A DNA stretch of 64,000 bases from Methanobrevibacter olleyae (GCF_900114585.1 NZ_FOTL01000001.1:80850-144849), one strand, 5' to 3'; positions 37,306 to 46,859 are shown, numbered from the stretch's first letter. Program-made: numbers and translations. The notes: a model not told the origin generated them from the sequence alone.

Positions 37306-38487
37306 TTAAATTTTAGTAGAAATTTCATCAAAGATCGATCTAGCAATCTCTTTTTTAGAATTTAGGGAAACTTTCTTAATTTCATCACTTACAAGAATAA
37401 CCTCATTAGTTTCAGAACCAAACTCACATCCCCTATTAGAAACATCATTTGCCACAACTAAATCAGTCCCTACCTCTTGCATTTGAATTTTAGCACAATC
37501 AATCATCTTTTCTTCTGAAATATTATACTCTGCTTTAAATCCAACTAAAAATATATCTTCATTAATCTTTTTAATTCTTTTAATTATCTTAGCAAGTGGT
37601 TCAAATTCTAAAGATAAGTTATATGATGAAGATATTTTAAAATCTTCCTTATTAATTGGAGTAAAATCTGAAACAGCAGCAGTAGCTATAAATATATCAA
37701 AATTAGGAATTAATTCATCAATTTTTTCATTCATAAGGCTACTTGATTCAGCACCAATAACATTAAAAACCTTTGGAATAGAAACTTCATGATGTGCAGC
37801 TAAAATTGTTAGGTTAGCTCCTCTAATAAAAGCTTCTTTAGCTAATTCTAAACCCATTTTTCCAGAAGACCTATTAGAAATACCTCTTATAGGATCAATT
37901 TCTTCAAAAGTCCCACCTAAACTAATCAATATATTTTTATTAGCTATACTCAATAAATCCTCATCTGCAATTCCCTTTTCAACTTTATCTAAATTAACAG
38001 CTCTGATTGATTCAAGAACAATATCTTCAATAGCTGGAAATTTAGCTTTACCTTCATCTATACGAGGATTTACAAATTTTATACCTTCCCTTTTTAACTT
38101 AAGAACATTTTCACTAACTGCATCATACATAGAATCATGCATAGAAGGTACAAAAACAATAGGTGTATCATGACCATAAGCAGTAATTAATAGAGTACTT
38201 ACTGGATTATCAGAAATTTTATATGCAAATTTGCTTATAATATTTGCAGTAGCTGGAGCAACTAAAATCAAATCAACTTGAGAATACTTTACATGCTCAA
38301 TTTTTCCACTTAAGTTTAAAACAACTTCTTGACCAGTAGCAAACTCTAAAGCATTAGGATGAATAATTTTAGATGCTTCTTCAGTCATAAAGGCTTTAAC
38401 CCTATGTCCTTGTCTTCTAAATTCCCTTGCTAGTTTAATAGTTTCAGTAGCTGCAATACTACCAGTAACACATAAAACAATTTCCAT
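37306..38487 (-). CDS. coaBC: Bifunctional CoaBC: phosphopantothenoylcysteine synthetase/decarboxylase
   Basis: Makes 4'-phosphopantetheine for coenzyme A. The N-terminal flavin decarboxylase domain (CoaC, residues 1-180) has VTGSIAATETIKLAREFRR, LVAPATANIISKFAYKISDN and FVPSMHDSMYD. The C-terminal synthetase domain (CoaB) starts at about residue 190 with ISLGGTFEEIDPIRGISNRSSGKMG and has ATAAVSDFTP and VVANDVSNRG. The 393-residue length is typical. GTGAT precedes ATG 38487. Confidence 0.93.
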   Translation of the reverse strand: MEIVLCVTGSIAATETIKLAREFRRQGHRVKAFMTEEASKIIHPNALEFATGQEVVLNLSGKIEHVKYSQVDLILVAPATANIISKFAYKISDNPVSTLLITAYGHDTPIVFVPSMHDSMYDAVSENVLKLKREGIKFVNPRIDEGKAKFPAIEDIVLESIRAVNLDKVEKGIADEDLLSIANKNILISLGGTFEEIDPIRGISNRSSGKMGLELAKEAFIRGANLTILAAHHEVSIPKVFNVIGAESSSLMNEKIDELIPNFDIFIATAAVSDFTPINKEDFKISSSYNLSLEFEPLAKIIKRIKKINEDIFLVGFKAEYNISEEKMIDCAKIQMQEVGTDLVVANDVSNRGCEFGSETNEVILVSDEIKKVSLNSKKEIARSIFDEISTKI

Positions 38488-38564
38488 ATAATCACATCAA
38501 TAAATTACAATATTATTAAGCATCAAATCATCATTATAACTAAACCTACTAAATAATAAAGCAG

Positions 38565-39113
38565 TTATAACTTAATGCTATTAATAATAAAATCAAAAGT
38601 GCCTATCTTATCATCAAATTCAGATTGTGGTGCAGTACATAAAATAACATAAATATCAGAACCTTTTTTAATCCAAATAGCTTTATGTTGTTTTGATACA
38701 TTATTAGATACAGAAGTATAATCTGCCTCCATAGCTGCTTCACCATTAAAAGAAACATTACCCATGTATAAAATATTAAAATCAGAATTACGTGCTAAAG
38801 TATTGTAGTTAGACTGGAATTCAGATTGTAAAGATTTAGAGTTAGATTTCTTTTCAATATTTACATTAATGCTATTAAAACCTGAAGAATCTTTTGAGTT
38901 AGAATCTGCTATTGCTAAAACTGTTTCATTAGAATTTGAATTTGCAGAAACCCAATCACCAGGCATTGATAATGATATACCATTTTCAGAAAACTCTACT
39001 GATTGCTGTGAAATATCTACATCCTCATTAGAGCTTATAGGATTATTTATAAAAAAGGAAATGCTTACAATCAATAGAATTAACACTAATCCAATACCAA
39101 TAATCTTTTTCAT
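38565..39113 (-). CDS. Membrane-anchored PsbP-like protein
   Basis: I place the start at ATG 39113 (MKKIIGIGLVLILLIVSISFF), since the longer frame from 39146 adds an unlikely N-terminus before this clear signal anchor. The remaining outside domain (about 150 residues) has the GISLSMPGDWVSANS opening and the IWIKKGSDIYVILCTAPQSEFD ending seen in PsbP-like/DcrB-like domains of methanogens. Function unknown. It follows the Ser/Gly-rich membrane protein by about 40 bases, so the pair is likely an operon acting at the cell surface. Confidence 0.65.
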   Translation of the reverse strand: MKKIIGIGLVLILLIVSISFFINNPISSNEDVDISQQSVEFSENGISLSMPGDWVSANSNSNETVLAIADSNSKDSSGFNSINVNIEKKSNSKSLQSEFQSNYNTLARNSDFNILYMGNVSFNGEAAMEADYTSVSNNVSKQHKAIWIKKGSDIYVILCTAPQSEFDDKIGTFDFIINSIKL

Positions 39114-39154
39114 ATTATATCTCCAAAAAAATAATGGTAGAACCATTAATAAAT

Positions 39155-39949
39155 TTATTCATCAGAACCTCCGCCAGAAGAAGAGCCACCACTAGAACTA
39201 CCACCACCAGAAGAACCAGAAGAGCCACTATCTGAAGAAGAACCACCACTAGAACTACCACCACCAGAAGAACCAGAAGAAGAACCAGAAGAGCCGCTAT
39301 CTGAAGAAGAACCGCCACTAGAACTACCACCACCAGAAGAACCAGAAGAAGAACCAGAAGAACCTGAATCCTCATCTGAAGAAGGCCTACTAGAATTAGA
39401 ACTAGAATCATCATCTGAAGAAGAACCATATTTAGTAGTATTAGAGTAAGATTTTGTATAATTGAAACTAAGTGACTTATTTATTTTAACCTCTGGGAAT
39501 GCAGTATCATTAATAGTTGCACTGCCAGTTAACATATTAGTAACATCTCCCTCTAAGCCAATACTAGACATTCCAAAGATAATACCTGCACCAAAAGCGA
39601 CAAGTAAAAATACAACTGCTAAAGCAATAAACCATGAACTAGTACTAGAAGATTCTTTTGTTTTACTTGATACAGTATAAGACTCAGGGTTATGAATATA
39701 TTTACGAACTAATTGTTCTTTTTCTTCACGATTTTTATCAGAACTATCATTATATTTAGAATTTAATGAAGAGTGAGTTTCTTCTTTTCCTTGCATTGCA
39801 CGAATTCTATCACTAACTTCAATAGTTTTAATCTTATGCTTATACTGGTCAGATAAATAGATGTATTTTTCTTCAGAAATCAAACCAGCTTCATAATCTC
39901 TTTCAAGATTTTTTAAAATCTGCATAAGTTTTTTCATATCTGGATTCAT
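39155..39949 (-). CDS. Membrane protein with Ser/Gly repeat tail
   Basis: Start chosen at ATG 39949 because AGGAGGAG lies directly upstream, inside the longer frame from 39973. The 264-residue protein has a helical cytoplasmic N-terminus (MNPDMKKLMQILKNLERDY, SHOCT-like), one membrane helix near residue 110 (WFIALAVVFLLVAFGAGIIFG), a 50-residue spacer, then about 90 residues built almost only of S, G and D. The tail is encoded by 66-base repeats. The tail probably crosses or coats the cell wall. No catalytic motif seen. Confidence 0.6.
   Translation of the reverse strand: MNPDMKKLMQILKNLERDYEAGLISEEKYIYLSDQYKHKIKTIEVSDRIRAMQGKEETHSSLNSKYNDSSDKNREEKEQLVRKYIHNPESYTVSSKTKESSSTSSWFIALAVVFLLVAFGAGIIFGMSSIGLEGDVTNMLTGSATINDTAFPEVKINKSLSFNYTKSYSNTTKYGSSSDDDSSSNSSRPSSDEDSGSSGSSSGSSGGGSSSGGSSSDSGSSGSSSGSSGGGSSSGGSSSDSGSSGSSGGGSSSGGSSSGGGSDE
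39158..39375. repeat. 66-bp in-frame repeats coding the Ser/Gly tail
   Basis: Near-identical units of about 66 bases (plus-strand CCACTAGAACTACCACCACC core) recur about three times, keeping the reading frame. The unit encodes SSGSSGGGSSSGGSSSD-like peptide. Its GC content is higher than the neighbourhood. Confidence 0.8.
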
Positions 39950-40202
39950 ACTTCTCCTCCTATAATCAATCATAGAAAATAGTATAAAATTATAAACTAA
40001 TAAAATTAAAATAGTATAAAATCATAAACTAGTAAAATTAAAATATTTTTATAAATTCTTTTTAATAATATTATTTATACTAGTTTAATATATAAAGTTT
40101 ATATTTTATAAATATAATTAAAATCTAAAAAATTATGTTTGTAAATTAAAATAAATAAAAAATGAAAATTAACTCTAAAAAGAGATTAAAAAATAGATAA
40201 AA

Positions 40203-41030
40203 TTATTTGAATAAATCATCTCTAAAAATAGGATATGATCCTAAAATCTTAAAAAATGAAGTATTACGCTCTAAATCTTTTAAAATGAGACTTATATCAT
40301 CATCCAATCTATGACCTTCTAAATCTATAAAGAAAATATAATGACCTAAACCTTCTTTAGAAGGGCGTGACTCAATTTTTGTTAAGTTAATATCATTTTT
40401 AGCAAATAGTGATAAAATCTCATAAAGGCCACCTGGCTTATCTTCAAATAATGAAAAAGAAATGGAAGTCTTATCTTTACCGGTGATAGGTGAGTCATTA
40501 CTATCTAAAACAACGAAACGGGTTTCATTATTAAAATTTTCTTGAATATTTGTATCAATGACTTTTAAATTATACAATTCAGCAGCTTTTAAAGTACCTA
40601 TAGCTGCATCTTGCCCTGTTTCTGCAACTCTTTTAGCAGCTGCTGCAGTACTTAAAGTATAATGAGCAGTTATACCATGCCTTTCCAAATAAGGCTGACA
40701 TTGCCCAAGAGCTTGTGAGTGGGAATAAACATTTTCTACCTCATCTACACTCATATCCCTAGCAGCTAATAAATTATGGTTAATTGGAATAACAATTTCA
40801 TTTTTAATCTTTAAATCAAAATTATGAATTAATGAATCTAAAGTTAAATTTACTGGACCTTCAATAGAATTTTCAATTGGAACAATACCCTGTACACATT
40901 CGCCACTTTCAACAGCAGCCATTACTGATTGTATTGAACAATAAGAAACTAAATTATCTGAAACTAATGATGCTGCTTCATGGGAAAATGTTCCCTGAGG
41001 ACCTAAAAATGCAACTTTATATTCTACCAT
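40203..41030 (-). CDS. pheA: Prephenate dehydratase
   Basis: Converts prephenate to phenylpyruvate for phenylalanine synthesis. Starting at ATG 41030 (AGGAG seven bases upstream) gives 275 residues. The catalytic PDT domain has VAFLGPQGTFSHEAA, GIVPIENSIEGPVNLTLDSL (about 55-74), HSQALGQCQPYL and the NETRFVVL segment with the key Thr-Arg. The C-terminal ACT domain (about 190-265) has LYEILSLFAKNDINLTKIESRP, the phenylalanine feedback site. A 43-bp tandem repeat lies upstream. Confidence 0.94.
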   Translation of the reverse strand: MVEYKVAFLGPQGTFSHEAASLVSDNLVSYCSIQSVMAAVESGECVQGIVPIENSIEGPVNLTLDSLIHNFDLKIKNEIVIPINHNLLAARDMSVDEVENVYSHSQALGQCQPYLERHGITAHYTLSTAAAAKRVAETGQDAAIGTLKAAELYNLKVIDTNIQENFNNETRFVVLDSNDSPITGKDKTSISFSLFEDKPGGLYEILSLFAKNDINLTKIESRPSKEGLGHYIFFIDLEGHRLDDDISLILKDLERNTSFFKILGSYPIFRDDLFK

Positions 41031-41036
41031 AATCAA

Positions 41037-41429
41037 ACTCCTAATTAAAAATATATAAAAATTTAGAATATAGCTTTTACTTTACTATTTTCTAAATAAT
41101 ATATTAGAATTTATAGCTTTTACTTACTATCTTTTAAATAATATATTAGAATTTATAGCTTTTACTTACTATTTTTTATATATTAATCATAGTATAAAAA
41201 ACGATAAGGTGAAAAAACTTAAATAAAGAAGTAAATGAACAATAATGAATAAAATAATACATGAAACCGTAAAATAAATTATTGTATAATTAAAAAATTA
41301 AAAAAATTAAAAAATGAATAGAACTGATAAAAGAACTGATAAAAATAATAAAACTTTAAAAAAACTAAATAAAAATAGAAAAAAGAAAAATAAAGCATAA
41401 GAAAATCTTATGCTTAAAACTAAAATTAA
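41037..41429. other. Spacer between pheA and the CBS gene
   Basis: Holds the 43-bp repeat, then A-rich sequence with AGAACTGATAAA repeated twice near 41320. A TAAGCATAAGATTTTCTTATG-like dyad near 41394-41414 may be a terminator for the leftward CBS gene. Confidence 0.4.
41071..41176 (+). repeat. 43-bp tandem repeat upstream of pheA
   Basis: TAGCTTTTACTTACTAT... starts at 41071, 41114 and 41157 (about 2.4 copies). It lies 40-150 bases upstream of pheA, so the promoter may have been duplicated. Confidence 0.85.
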
Positions 41430-42248
41430 TTATTGTGTTTCTAATTCATAAATCAATTTTAGTAAATCTGATTGAGTTACAATACCTATAACTTGATCTT
41501 CACCATCAACTACAGGGTAACCATTATAACCAGTTTCTAACATTGCATCCGCAAGTTCTGGAATACTTGCATCCTGAGAAATTGTTTCTACATTTGTAGA
41601 CATATAATCTCCTGCAATTAACTCTTTAATTTGAGAAGCCATATACTTATCAGGAGTGTGTTTCCTAAATGAAACAAATGCTTTTGCAATGTCTTTTGAA
41701 GTTATAATTCCTGCAAGTTCATTATCTTCAGTTAATAATAAACGGCCTACTTCTGAGTCCATTATAACCTTTCTTGCATGAATTAAACGATCATCAGCAG
41801 ATATTGAAATAATATCTGAAGTCATAATATCTTTAACTGAAATCTTATCATATGCCTTTGCTTTGCATAAATATATGAAATCAGATTTAGTTACGATTCC
41901 TACCATTTCACTAGCGGATAAAACTGGAAGAGCGCCAATATTTTTCTCAATTAAAATACTTGCTACATCAATTAAATCATTATCTACATCTACAGTAATT
42001 AAGTCTTTAACCATTACAGTAGACACATAGAAACGTGAAGGTGCTAAATTACCATATTTAGCAGAGCCTAATTTATTAGCTATATCTTTCTCTGAGATAA
42101 TTCCAACTAAAACTTTTTTATTTTCATTGGTACTAGTAACAGGTATTCTTGATAAGTTATCTTTATACATCATTCTTAGACAATCACATATGTTTAGATT
42201 CTTATCAATAGATACCACACTTTCTGACATTATATTTTTGATTTTCAT
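41430..42248 (-). CDS. Protein with four CBS domains
   Basis: Starting at ATG 42248 (GGTG upstream; the frame from 42272 is probably too long) gives 272 residues made of two CBS pairs: MSESVVSIDKNLNICD, MVKDLITVDVDNDLIDVA, IMTSDIISISADDRLIH and YMSTNVETISQDASIPELA open the four units. Such proteins bind adenosyl compounds such as AMP, ATP or SAM. No enzyme domain is attached, so it is probably a sensor or regulator. The next gene upstream is a related four-CBS protein. Confidence 0.85.
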   Translation of the reverse strand: MKIKNIMSESVVSIDKNLNICDCLRMMYKDNLSRIPVTSTNENKKVLVGIISEKDIANKLGSAKYGNLAPSRFYVSTVMVKDLITVDVDNDLIDVASILIEKNIGALPVLSASEMVGIVTKSDFIYLCKAKAYDKISVKDIMTSDIISISADDRLIHARKVIMDSEVGRLLLTEDNELAGIITSKDIAKAFVSFRKHTPDKYMASQIKELIAGDYMSTNVETISQDASIPELADAMLETGYNGYPVVDGEDQVIGIVTQSDLLKLIYELETQ

Positions 42249-42306
42249 TTTAACACCAACGATAAAATACAATGATAACTATTAGAATTAAATCTTATAG
42301 TACATA

Positions 42307-42388
42307 AACTATTAGAATTAAATTAAAAATTAAATCTTATAGCACATAAACTATTAGAATTAAATTAAAAATTAAATCTTATAGTGTA
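42307..42388 (+). repeat. 42-bp tandem duplication upstream of the CBS gene
   Basis: AACTATTAGAATTAAATTAA begins at 42307 and 42349, with a shorter copy at 42277. Position suggests duplicated promoter DNA of the leftward CBS gene. Confidence 0.8.
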
Positions 42389-42558
42389 TCTATCAAAGAT
42401 ATAAAATTTACCTACCAATAGCTATCTCTTAAAGTTCAACAATAGCTACCTGAATGAAAATTATCTTTAATTAAAAAATTCTTTTCACCCTTTTTTTAAA
42501 AAAAAGATTAATTAAAAGATTAATCTTTATGCTTAATAAAATTAAATTATTTAAAAAC

Positions 42559-43476
42559 TTAATTTTTAAGAACTGTATTTAAAATATCTCTTTCAGTGAT
42601 AATTCCTACAAGTTCATCATCATCAACTACAGGAACACCACCAATGTTCTTTTCAGCTAATAAATTACATAAATCTCCTAATCTAACATTAGATTCAGTT
42701 ACTGAAATATTTGGTTTAACAATTTCAGAAATTTTTCTTTTTAAAACATCTAAACCACTATTAGAGGTCATAGAAGCAAACATTTCTTTATCACCGAAAA
42801 ATCTTAAGATATCAGTTGAAGTAACAATTCCTATTAGTTTATCTTCTTCAACTACAGGAATTCTTCTTAAGTTATTTCTAACCATCATTTTAGAACAGCT
42901 TTCAATAGGTGTTCCAAGAGTGGTTGTAATAATATCTTTTATCATGATATCACCTACAGTTTCATCAGTTAAAGAGCCTGCAAGTGCTAATGCGAAATCT
43001 CTTTCAGTGACTATTCCCACCAATTTACCTTCTTTATCTATAATAGGTAAAGATCCAATACCCTTTTCAGTCATCAAATCGACACTTTCTCTAATAGAAT
43101 ATTTAGGGCTAATAGAAATAACATCTCTTGTCATAATTTCTTTAACAGGCTCATTAATAGCTGCTAGAAAATTGTCATTATGTTTCTTTTCTATTATGTC
43201 AAATTTACTTCCTCCACCAAGGAAGTCAAGAATATCCATAGCGGTTACAATACCTAAAAGTTTATTTGAGCCAGGATGAGTTACTGGTAATCTTCTGAAT
43301 TCGTGTTCTATCATCATTTCAGCAGCTTCTTTAATAGACCTAGTTTGAGGAATACTTATGACTTCTTTCTTAGCTAGAGTCATTATTTCTCCTTCATTCT
43401 TAGCTACTTTTGTTTTATGTTCAACAGAACCACGATTCAATGATTTTCTCAAGTTTTTAGTGTTTTTGTCTTTCAT
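42559..43476 (-). CDS. Protein with four CBS domains and basic N-terminus
   Basis: A 305-residue protein. After a lysine-rich 30-residue N-terminus come four CBS units: EVISIPQTRSIKEAAEMM, IMTRDVISISPKYSIRESV, IMIKDIITTTLGTPIES and IVKPNISVTESNVRLGDL, each ending in a GIVT(E/S)xD strand-loop typical of nucleotide binding. GGAGGTG is well placed before ATG 43476. No attached enzyme domain. Related to but distinct from the next gene; together they look like a regulatory pair rather than recent duplicates. Confidence 0.85.
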   Translation of the reverse strand: MKDKNTKNLRKSLNRGSVEHKTKVAKNEGEIMTLAKKEVISIPQTRSIKEAAEMMIEHEFRRLPVTHPGSNKLLGIVTAMDILDFLGGGSKFDIIEKKHNDNFLAAINEPVKEIMTRDVISISPKYSIRESVDLMTEKGIGSLPIIDKEGKLVGIVTERDFALALAGSLTDETVGDIMIKDIITTTLGTPIESCSKMMVRNNLRRIPVVEEDKLIGIVTSTDILRFFGDKEMFASMTSNSGLDVLKRKISEIVKPNISVTESNVRLGDLCNLLAEKNIGGVPVVDDDELVGIITERDILNTVLKN

Positions 43477-43510
43477 ATCGACACCTCCGGATTTAATAAT
43501 TCTTTCAGGT

Positions 43511-43648
43511 CTAAACTACAAATCTTATTGTAATAATCAAGTTATAGAACTTTGGGAAATATCATTTATAAGAGGACAATTTAAATCTTTTAAAAAGTAT
43601 TTAGAAGATATTCTAAAGAATTTAAATGATTATTTGCATCAAATCTAA
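43511..43648 (+). pseudogene. Possible 3' remnant of a gene
   Basis: The plus-strand frame ending at TAA 43648 reads as plausible protein for about 40 residues (VIELWEISFIRGQFK, then KKYLEDILKNLNDYLHQI) but has no start codon or ribosome site and merges into antisense of the CBS gene. Weak. Confidence 0.2.
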
Positions 43649-44030
43649 TAATATATAAATTAAGCCTATAATTAAGTTATTATACCATTAAATGATTTAT
43701 AATTTATTTTTGAAATTATGGATTTGTGGGAAGCTCTGTATATCATTAATTCTATCATATAGATTTTCAATTAAGAAAATTCTTCAAGAAATTTAAATTA
43801 AAAATTTAAAAAAAATGACATAGAACTAACTACAATATAAGATAGGTTTTGATAGTTAATATTATTATCGATTTAATTTTGAATAACCTAAAAATAGAAA
43901 AAAAATAATTTTTAAAAATAAAAGATAAAAGTTTTATTTGAATAAAAATAATATAATAAATAGTATAATATTAGAGATAATATTTATTAAGTCATTGAAA
44001 GATTTCATTGAAAAATTTTAAGGGATTAAA
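43649..44030. other. Spacer before the nucleotidyltransferase gene
   Basis: AT-rich. A 14-codon frame (ATG 43720, MDLWEALYII...) follows the remnant and may be part of the same decay. No RNA seen. Confidence 0.3.
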
Positions 44031-45143
44031 ATGGAGAAAATAGAAAAAACAGTTAGAACAAGAGATTTTATTATAAGTACAGATAGATTACTATTTGCCT
44101 CAACTAATTATATTCACCCAGAAGATAGAATCATTTCATTTTTAAGGTATATTCCTGATGAAAATGGAGATAGGGAAAAAAATGGAATTAAATATTCTAA
44201 AGTAGGTTCTGAAGAAGCTTATGACTATTTAAGAAAAAATCATCCAGATTATTTATATTTCTGCGATGTAACAAATGTTGAAATGATGGGTGTACCTATA
44301 GATAAGGTTGAAAGAATTATTAAACCGGAAGATAGATTAAAAGGTCTTAGAGAAACTTATATTCCAATAATAAATGAAAAAATAGATAGCGGGGAAGATT
44401 TAGATTATAAAGAAGAATTGATGAGTAAATTAATTGATCTTTCAGATTTTTTCCATTATGTAGCTGGAATCGATTATAATGATCTTGGAATATCTGGCTC
44501 TATTCTACCAGGTCTTCAAAAAGAAGGAACATCTGATTTGGATTTTGTTGTTTATGGACTTAAAAATCATAGAAATGCAATAAAAGCATATAAAGAAAAG
44601 AAAGACCAAGAAGTTTTCATTGAAGAATTAGATAAAGAAATTACCCTAAATAGAATTAATGATGATTTTTGGGATTTTGTATATGATAAAAGAATAAAGG
44701 ATGATAGTCTTACCAAAGAAGAATTTGCTTGGTATGAAGAACGTAAAAGCAATAGAGGGCTTATTAGAGATACTCTATTTGATATTTTAGCAACGAAAAA
44801 TTATGATGAAATTGAAGGAACTTGGGGAGATACTGTATATGAACCAGAAGGATTTGCTAAAGTTAATTGTACAATTAAAAGTGCATTAGGAGCTTTTGAT
44901 AATCCTGCAGTATATACAATAGAAGATGTTGAAATCCTTGAAGGTCCAGATATTGAAATTAAAGAGCTTGCATCTCTTACCCACACTTATGCTGGTGAGG
45001 TAGTAGATGGTGAGGAAGTAGTTGCAAGAGGAAAAATAGAAAAAGTACTTAAAAATGGCAAATTCGATAAATACAGAATTTTGGTAGGTACTACAAGAGA
45101 ATCTTTAAACGAATACATAAAATTAAGAGAAAGTCCAGTTTAA
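44031..45143 (+). CDS. Nucleotidyltransferase-domain protein (pol beta superfamily)
   Basis: A 370-residue soluble protein. The segment GISGSILPGLQKEGTSDLDFVVYG (about residues 146-169) is the nucleotidyltransferase signature: GS followed by a DxD metal pair. The N-terminal 140 residues and the C-terminal region (from about 265, with VYTIEDVEILEGPD) do not match a domain I can name. Similar proteins occur in methanogens as 'DNA polymerase subunit beta-like'. Substrate could be a nucleic acid, protein or small molecule. No toxin-antitoxin partner is adjacent. Confidence 0.75.
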   Translation: MEKIEKTVRTRDFIISTDRLLFASTNYIHPEDRIISFLRYIPDENGDREKNGIKYSKVGSEEAYDYLRKNHPDYLYFCDVTNVEMMGVPIDKVERIIKPEDRLKGLRETYIPIINEKIDSGEDLDYKEELMSKLIDLSDFFHYVAGIDYNDLGISGSILPGLQKEGTSDLDFVVYGLKNHRNAIKAYKEKKDQEVFIEELDKEITLNRINDDFWDFVYDKRIKDDSLTKEEFAWYEERKSNRGLIRDTLFDILATKNYDEIEGTWGDTVYEPEGFAKVNCTIKSALGAFDNPAVYTIEDVEILEGPDIEIKELASLTHTYAGEVVDGEEVVARGKIEKVLKNGKFDKYRILVGTTRESLNEYIKLRESPV

Positions 45144-45737
45144 ACTGGACAATTATATATTTAATTTCATAACTTCTTTTTTAAAATGATTTTTTATAAA
45201 TCTTTATTCAAACTTTTAACATTTTTTTAATAATTTACTATTTTTAAATTTTTTTTATATATATCTTTATAAGATAATTTTCCTATTTTTACCAACCCCC
45301 ATATAATTTTAAAAATTCAATTAAAAATAATGGAAATTAATCATCAAATATCCATTTAATTAATTGTTTTTATTAGTAAAATCTATGAAAAATTTTATTA
45401 AAAATTAAACTATTGGGAAAAAAATAAAAATTTCCAACCGATTTAAAAAAACAATAGAATCAATTACAAAATGAAATCAATTTTGCAAACTGAAATGAAA
45501 ATTGATGTAAAGATGTTAAATTCTAATTAAATTGAATAATTTAAATTATATTAAAAAATAAACTAATTTTAATAAATTATAATGAAAAATAACCATATAT
45601 TATTTATTATATGAAAAATAAAGAATAATTTACAGAGAATTATACAATTGATTTTGAAAAAATTTATAAAAAAAATTAATTTAATTTTTTAAAAATTATT
45701 CAAAATTAAAAAAAAAAAATAATATGGAGTTAATAAA
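45144..45737. other. 594-bp AT-rich spacer
   Basis: A short AAACTGGAC palindrome-like TCCAGTTTAAACTGGA spans the stop codon of the previous gene (45134-45149) and may be its terminator. Beyond it I see no gene, RNA or clear repeat. Confidence 0.4.
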
Positions 45738-46859
45738 ATGATAAGTGTATCAACAATTAAAAGTTATATGTTCTGTCCTTTGAAGTTATATTTCCAAACA
45801 AATATTGATGAAGAATCAAATGAAGATTATCTTACCTCAAAAACATTAAAAGATCTTAGAATTGACATACAAGATCTCTTTAATAAAAATTTAAGATATG
45901 TTAAAAAAGATATGGAGATAGATGAAATTGAAAAAAGATTATCAATAGGAATCCATAATCAAATAAAAGCAACATTTGACATTATTGAAGAGATAAATGA
46001 AAAGAATAAAAATAATAATCATGAAAAAAGGAATAAAGAAGAAAAACCCAATAAAAATTATAAAAATAATGAAAAAAACCTCAATAAAATCAATAAATTA
46101 AAAAATAATGATAAAATAGAATTTATAGATAGTGATAAAACAAGCAATATCCCTAAAACAAATCAAATAAATGAAATAAGAGAAATAAGAGAAAGAAATG
46201 AAATAAATGAAGTAAATGAAAGAAATGAAATAAGAGAAATAAGAGAAAGAAATGAAATAAATGAAGTAAATGAAAGAAATGAAGTAAGAGAAAAAAACAC
46301 AGCCTTAGAAAGCTTAGTAGATGAGCATAGAAAAATAGAAGAATTAAAAAAAGAGTTAATAAATGAAATAAATTTAAATCTAAAAATCCTTTCACTAAAA
46401 ATAGCAGAAGCTATGAAAATACTTGATAAAGATGGTGATGAAATCCATGGATTATTTTTCCCAAGTTGTATGTACAACTATTTAATAAGAGATATAGGTT
46501 TAGATTTAATAGGGCTTATTGATAAAATAGAAGTAGAAAAAGGTAATTATTTCCCAATATCTTTAAAGCCATCAAATCCTCCAATAAAAGGGGTTTGGGA
46601 TGGTGATTTAATGGAAACCATAGCTAATGCACTTCTAATAGAACAGGAATTTAATACATATGTAACAATAGGATATGTAGATTATTTAAAAATAGCTGAA
46701 CGTAGACCTGTAATAATAGATACTGATGCTAGAAAGGGTTTTTTTAAAGTTTTAACCCATATAAATAAAATTATTGAAGAAGGAGAAATACCTAACGTTA
46801 AAACTAGTTTAAAAAAGTGTGAAAACTGTGAATATAAAGAATTATGTGAAAAAAATTAG
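45738..46859 (+). CDS. Stand-alone Cas4-like (DUF83) RecB-family nuclease with repetitive insert
   Basis: A 373-residue protein. The N-terminus SVSTIKSYMFCPLKLYF has the first cluster cysteine (C12); the C-terminus CENCEYKELCEKN has the other three. These are the four cysteines of the Cas4 iron-sulfur site. The PD-(D/E)xK region is in the second half: LIGLIDKIEVEKGNYFPISLKPS has the D and the E-x-K-like core. Between them, residues about 85-200 are a low-complexity insert of N, K, E, I and R, with an 18-residue unit (NEIREIRERNEINEVNER) repeated. No cas1, cas2 or CRISPR array is nearby, so a role in general DNA repair or resection is more likely. Confidence 0.75.
   Translation: MISVSTIKSYMFCPLKLYFQTNIDEESNEDYLTSKTLKDLRIDIQDLFNKNLRYVKKDMEIDEIEKRLSIGIHNQIKATFDIIEEINEKNKNNNHEKRNKEEKPNKNYKNNEKNLNKINKLKNNDKIEFIDSDKTSNIPKTNQINEIREIRERNEINEVNERNEIREIRERNEINEVNERNEVREKNTALESLVDEHRKIEELKKELINEINLNLKILSLKIAEAMKILDKDGDEIHGLFFPSCMYNYLIRDIGLDLIGLIDKIEVEKGNYFPISLKPSNPPIKGVWDGDLMETIANALLIEQEFNTYVTIGYVDYLKIAERRPVIIDTDARKGFFKVLTHINKIIEEGEIPNVKTSLKKCENCEYKELCEKN
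46172..46290 (+). repeat. 54-bp in-frame tandem repeat inside the Cas4-like gene
   Basis: Two full copies and a third partial copy of a 54-base unit encode NEIREIRERNEINEVNER. The copies are nearly identical at DNA level, so the duplication is recent. Confidence 0.8.

Noticed and set aside
39115..39429. 104-codon minus-strand frame of V/L/A repeats
   Set aside because: Out-of-frame reading of the Ser/Gly repeat DNA; the Ser/Gly frame has the ribosome site and the membrane helix.
42596..43279. 227-codon plus-strand frame opposite the CBS gene
   Set aside because: It is an antisense shadow of a clear four-CBS protein; its composition (S, I, L, P rich) is typical of shadows and it has no ribosome site.
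41430..43476. Two CBS genes as a recent tandem duplication
   Set aside because: Their CBS units differ too much in sequence and the second has a distinct basic N-terminus.
46153..46477. Minus-strand frames over the Cas4-like repeat (Leu/Phe/Ser rich)
   Set aside because: They arise from the antisense of the E/R/N repeat and look hydrophobic only by codon reversal.
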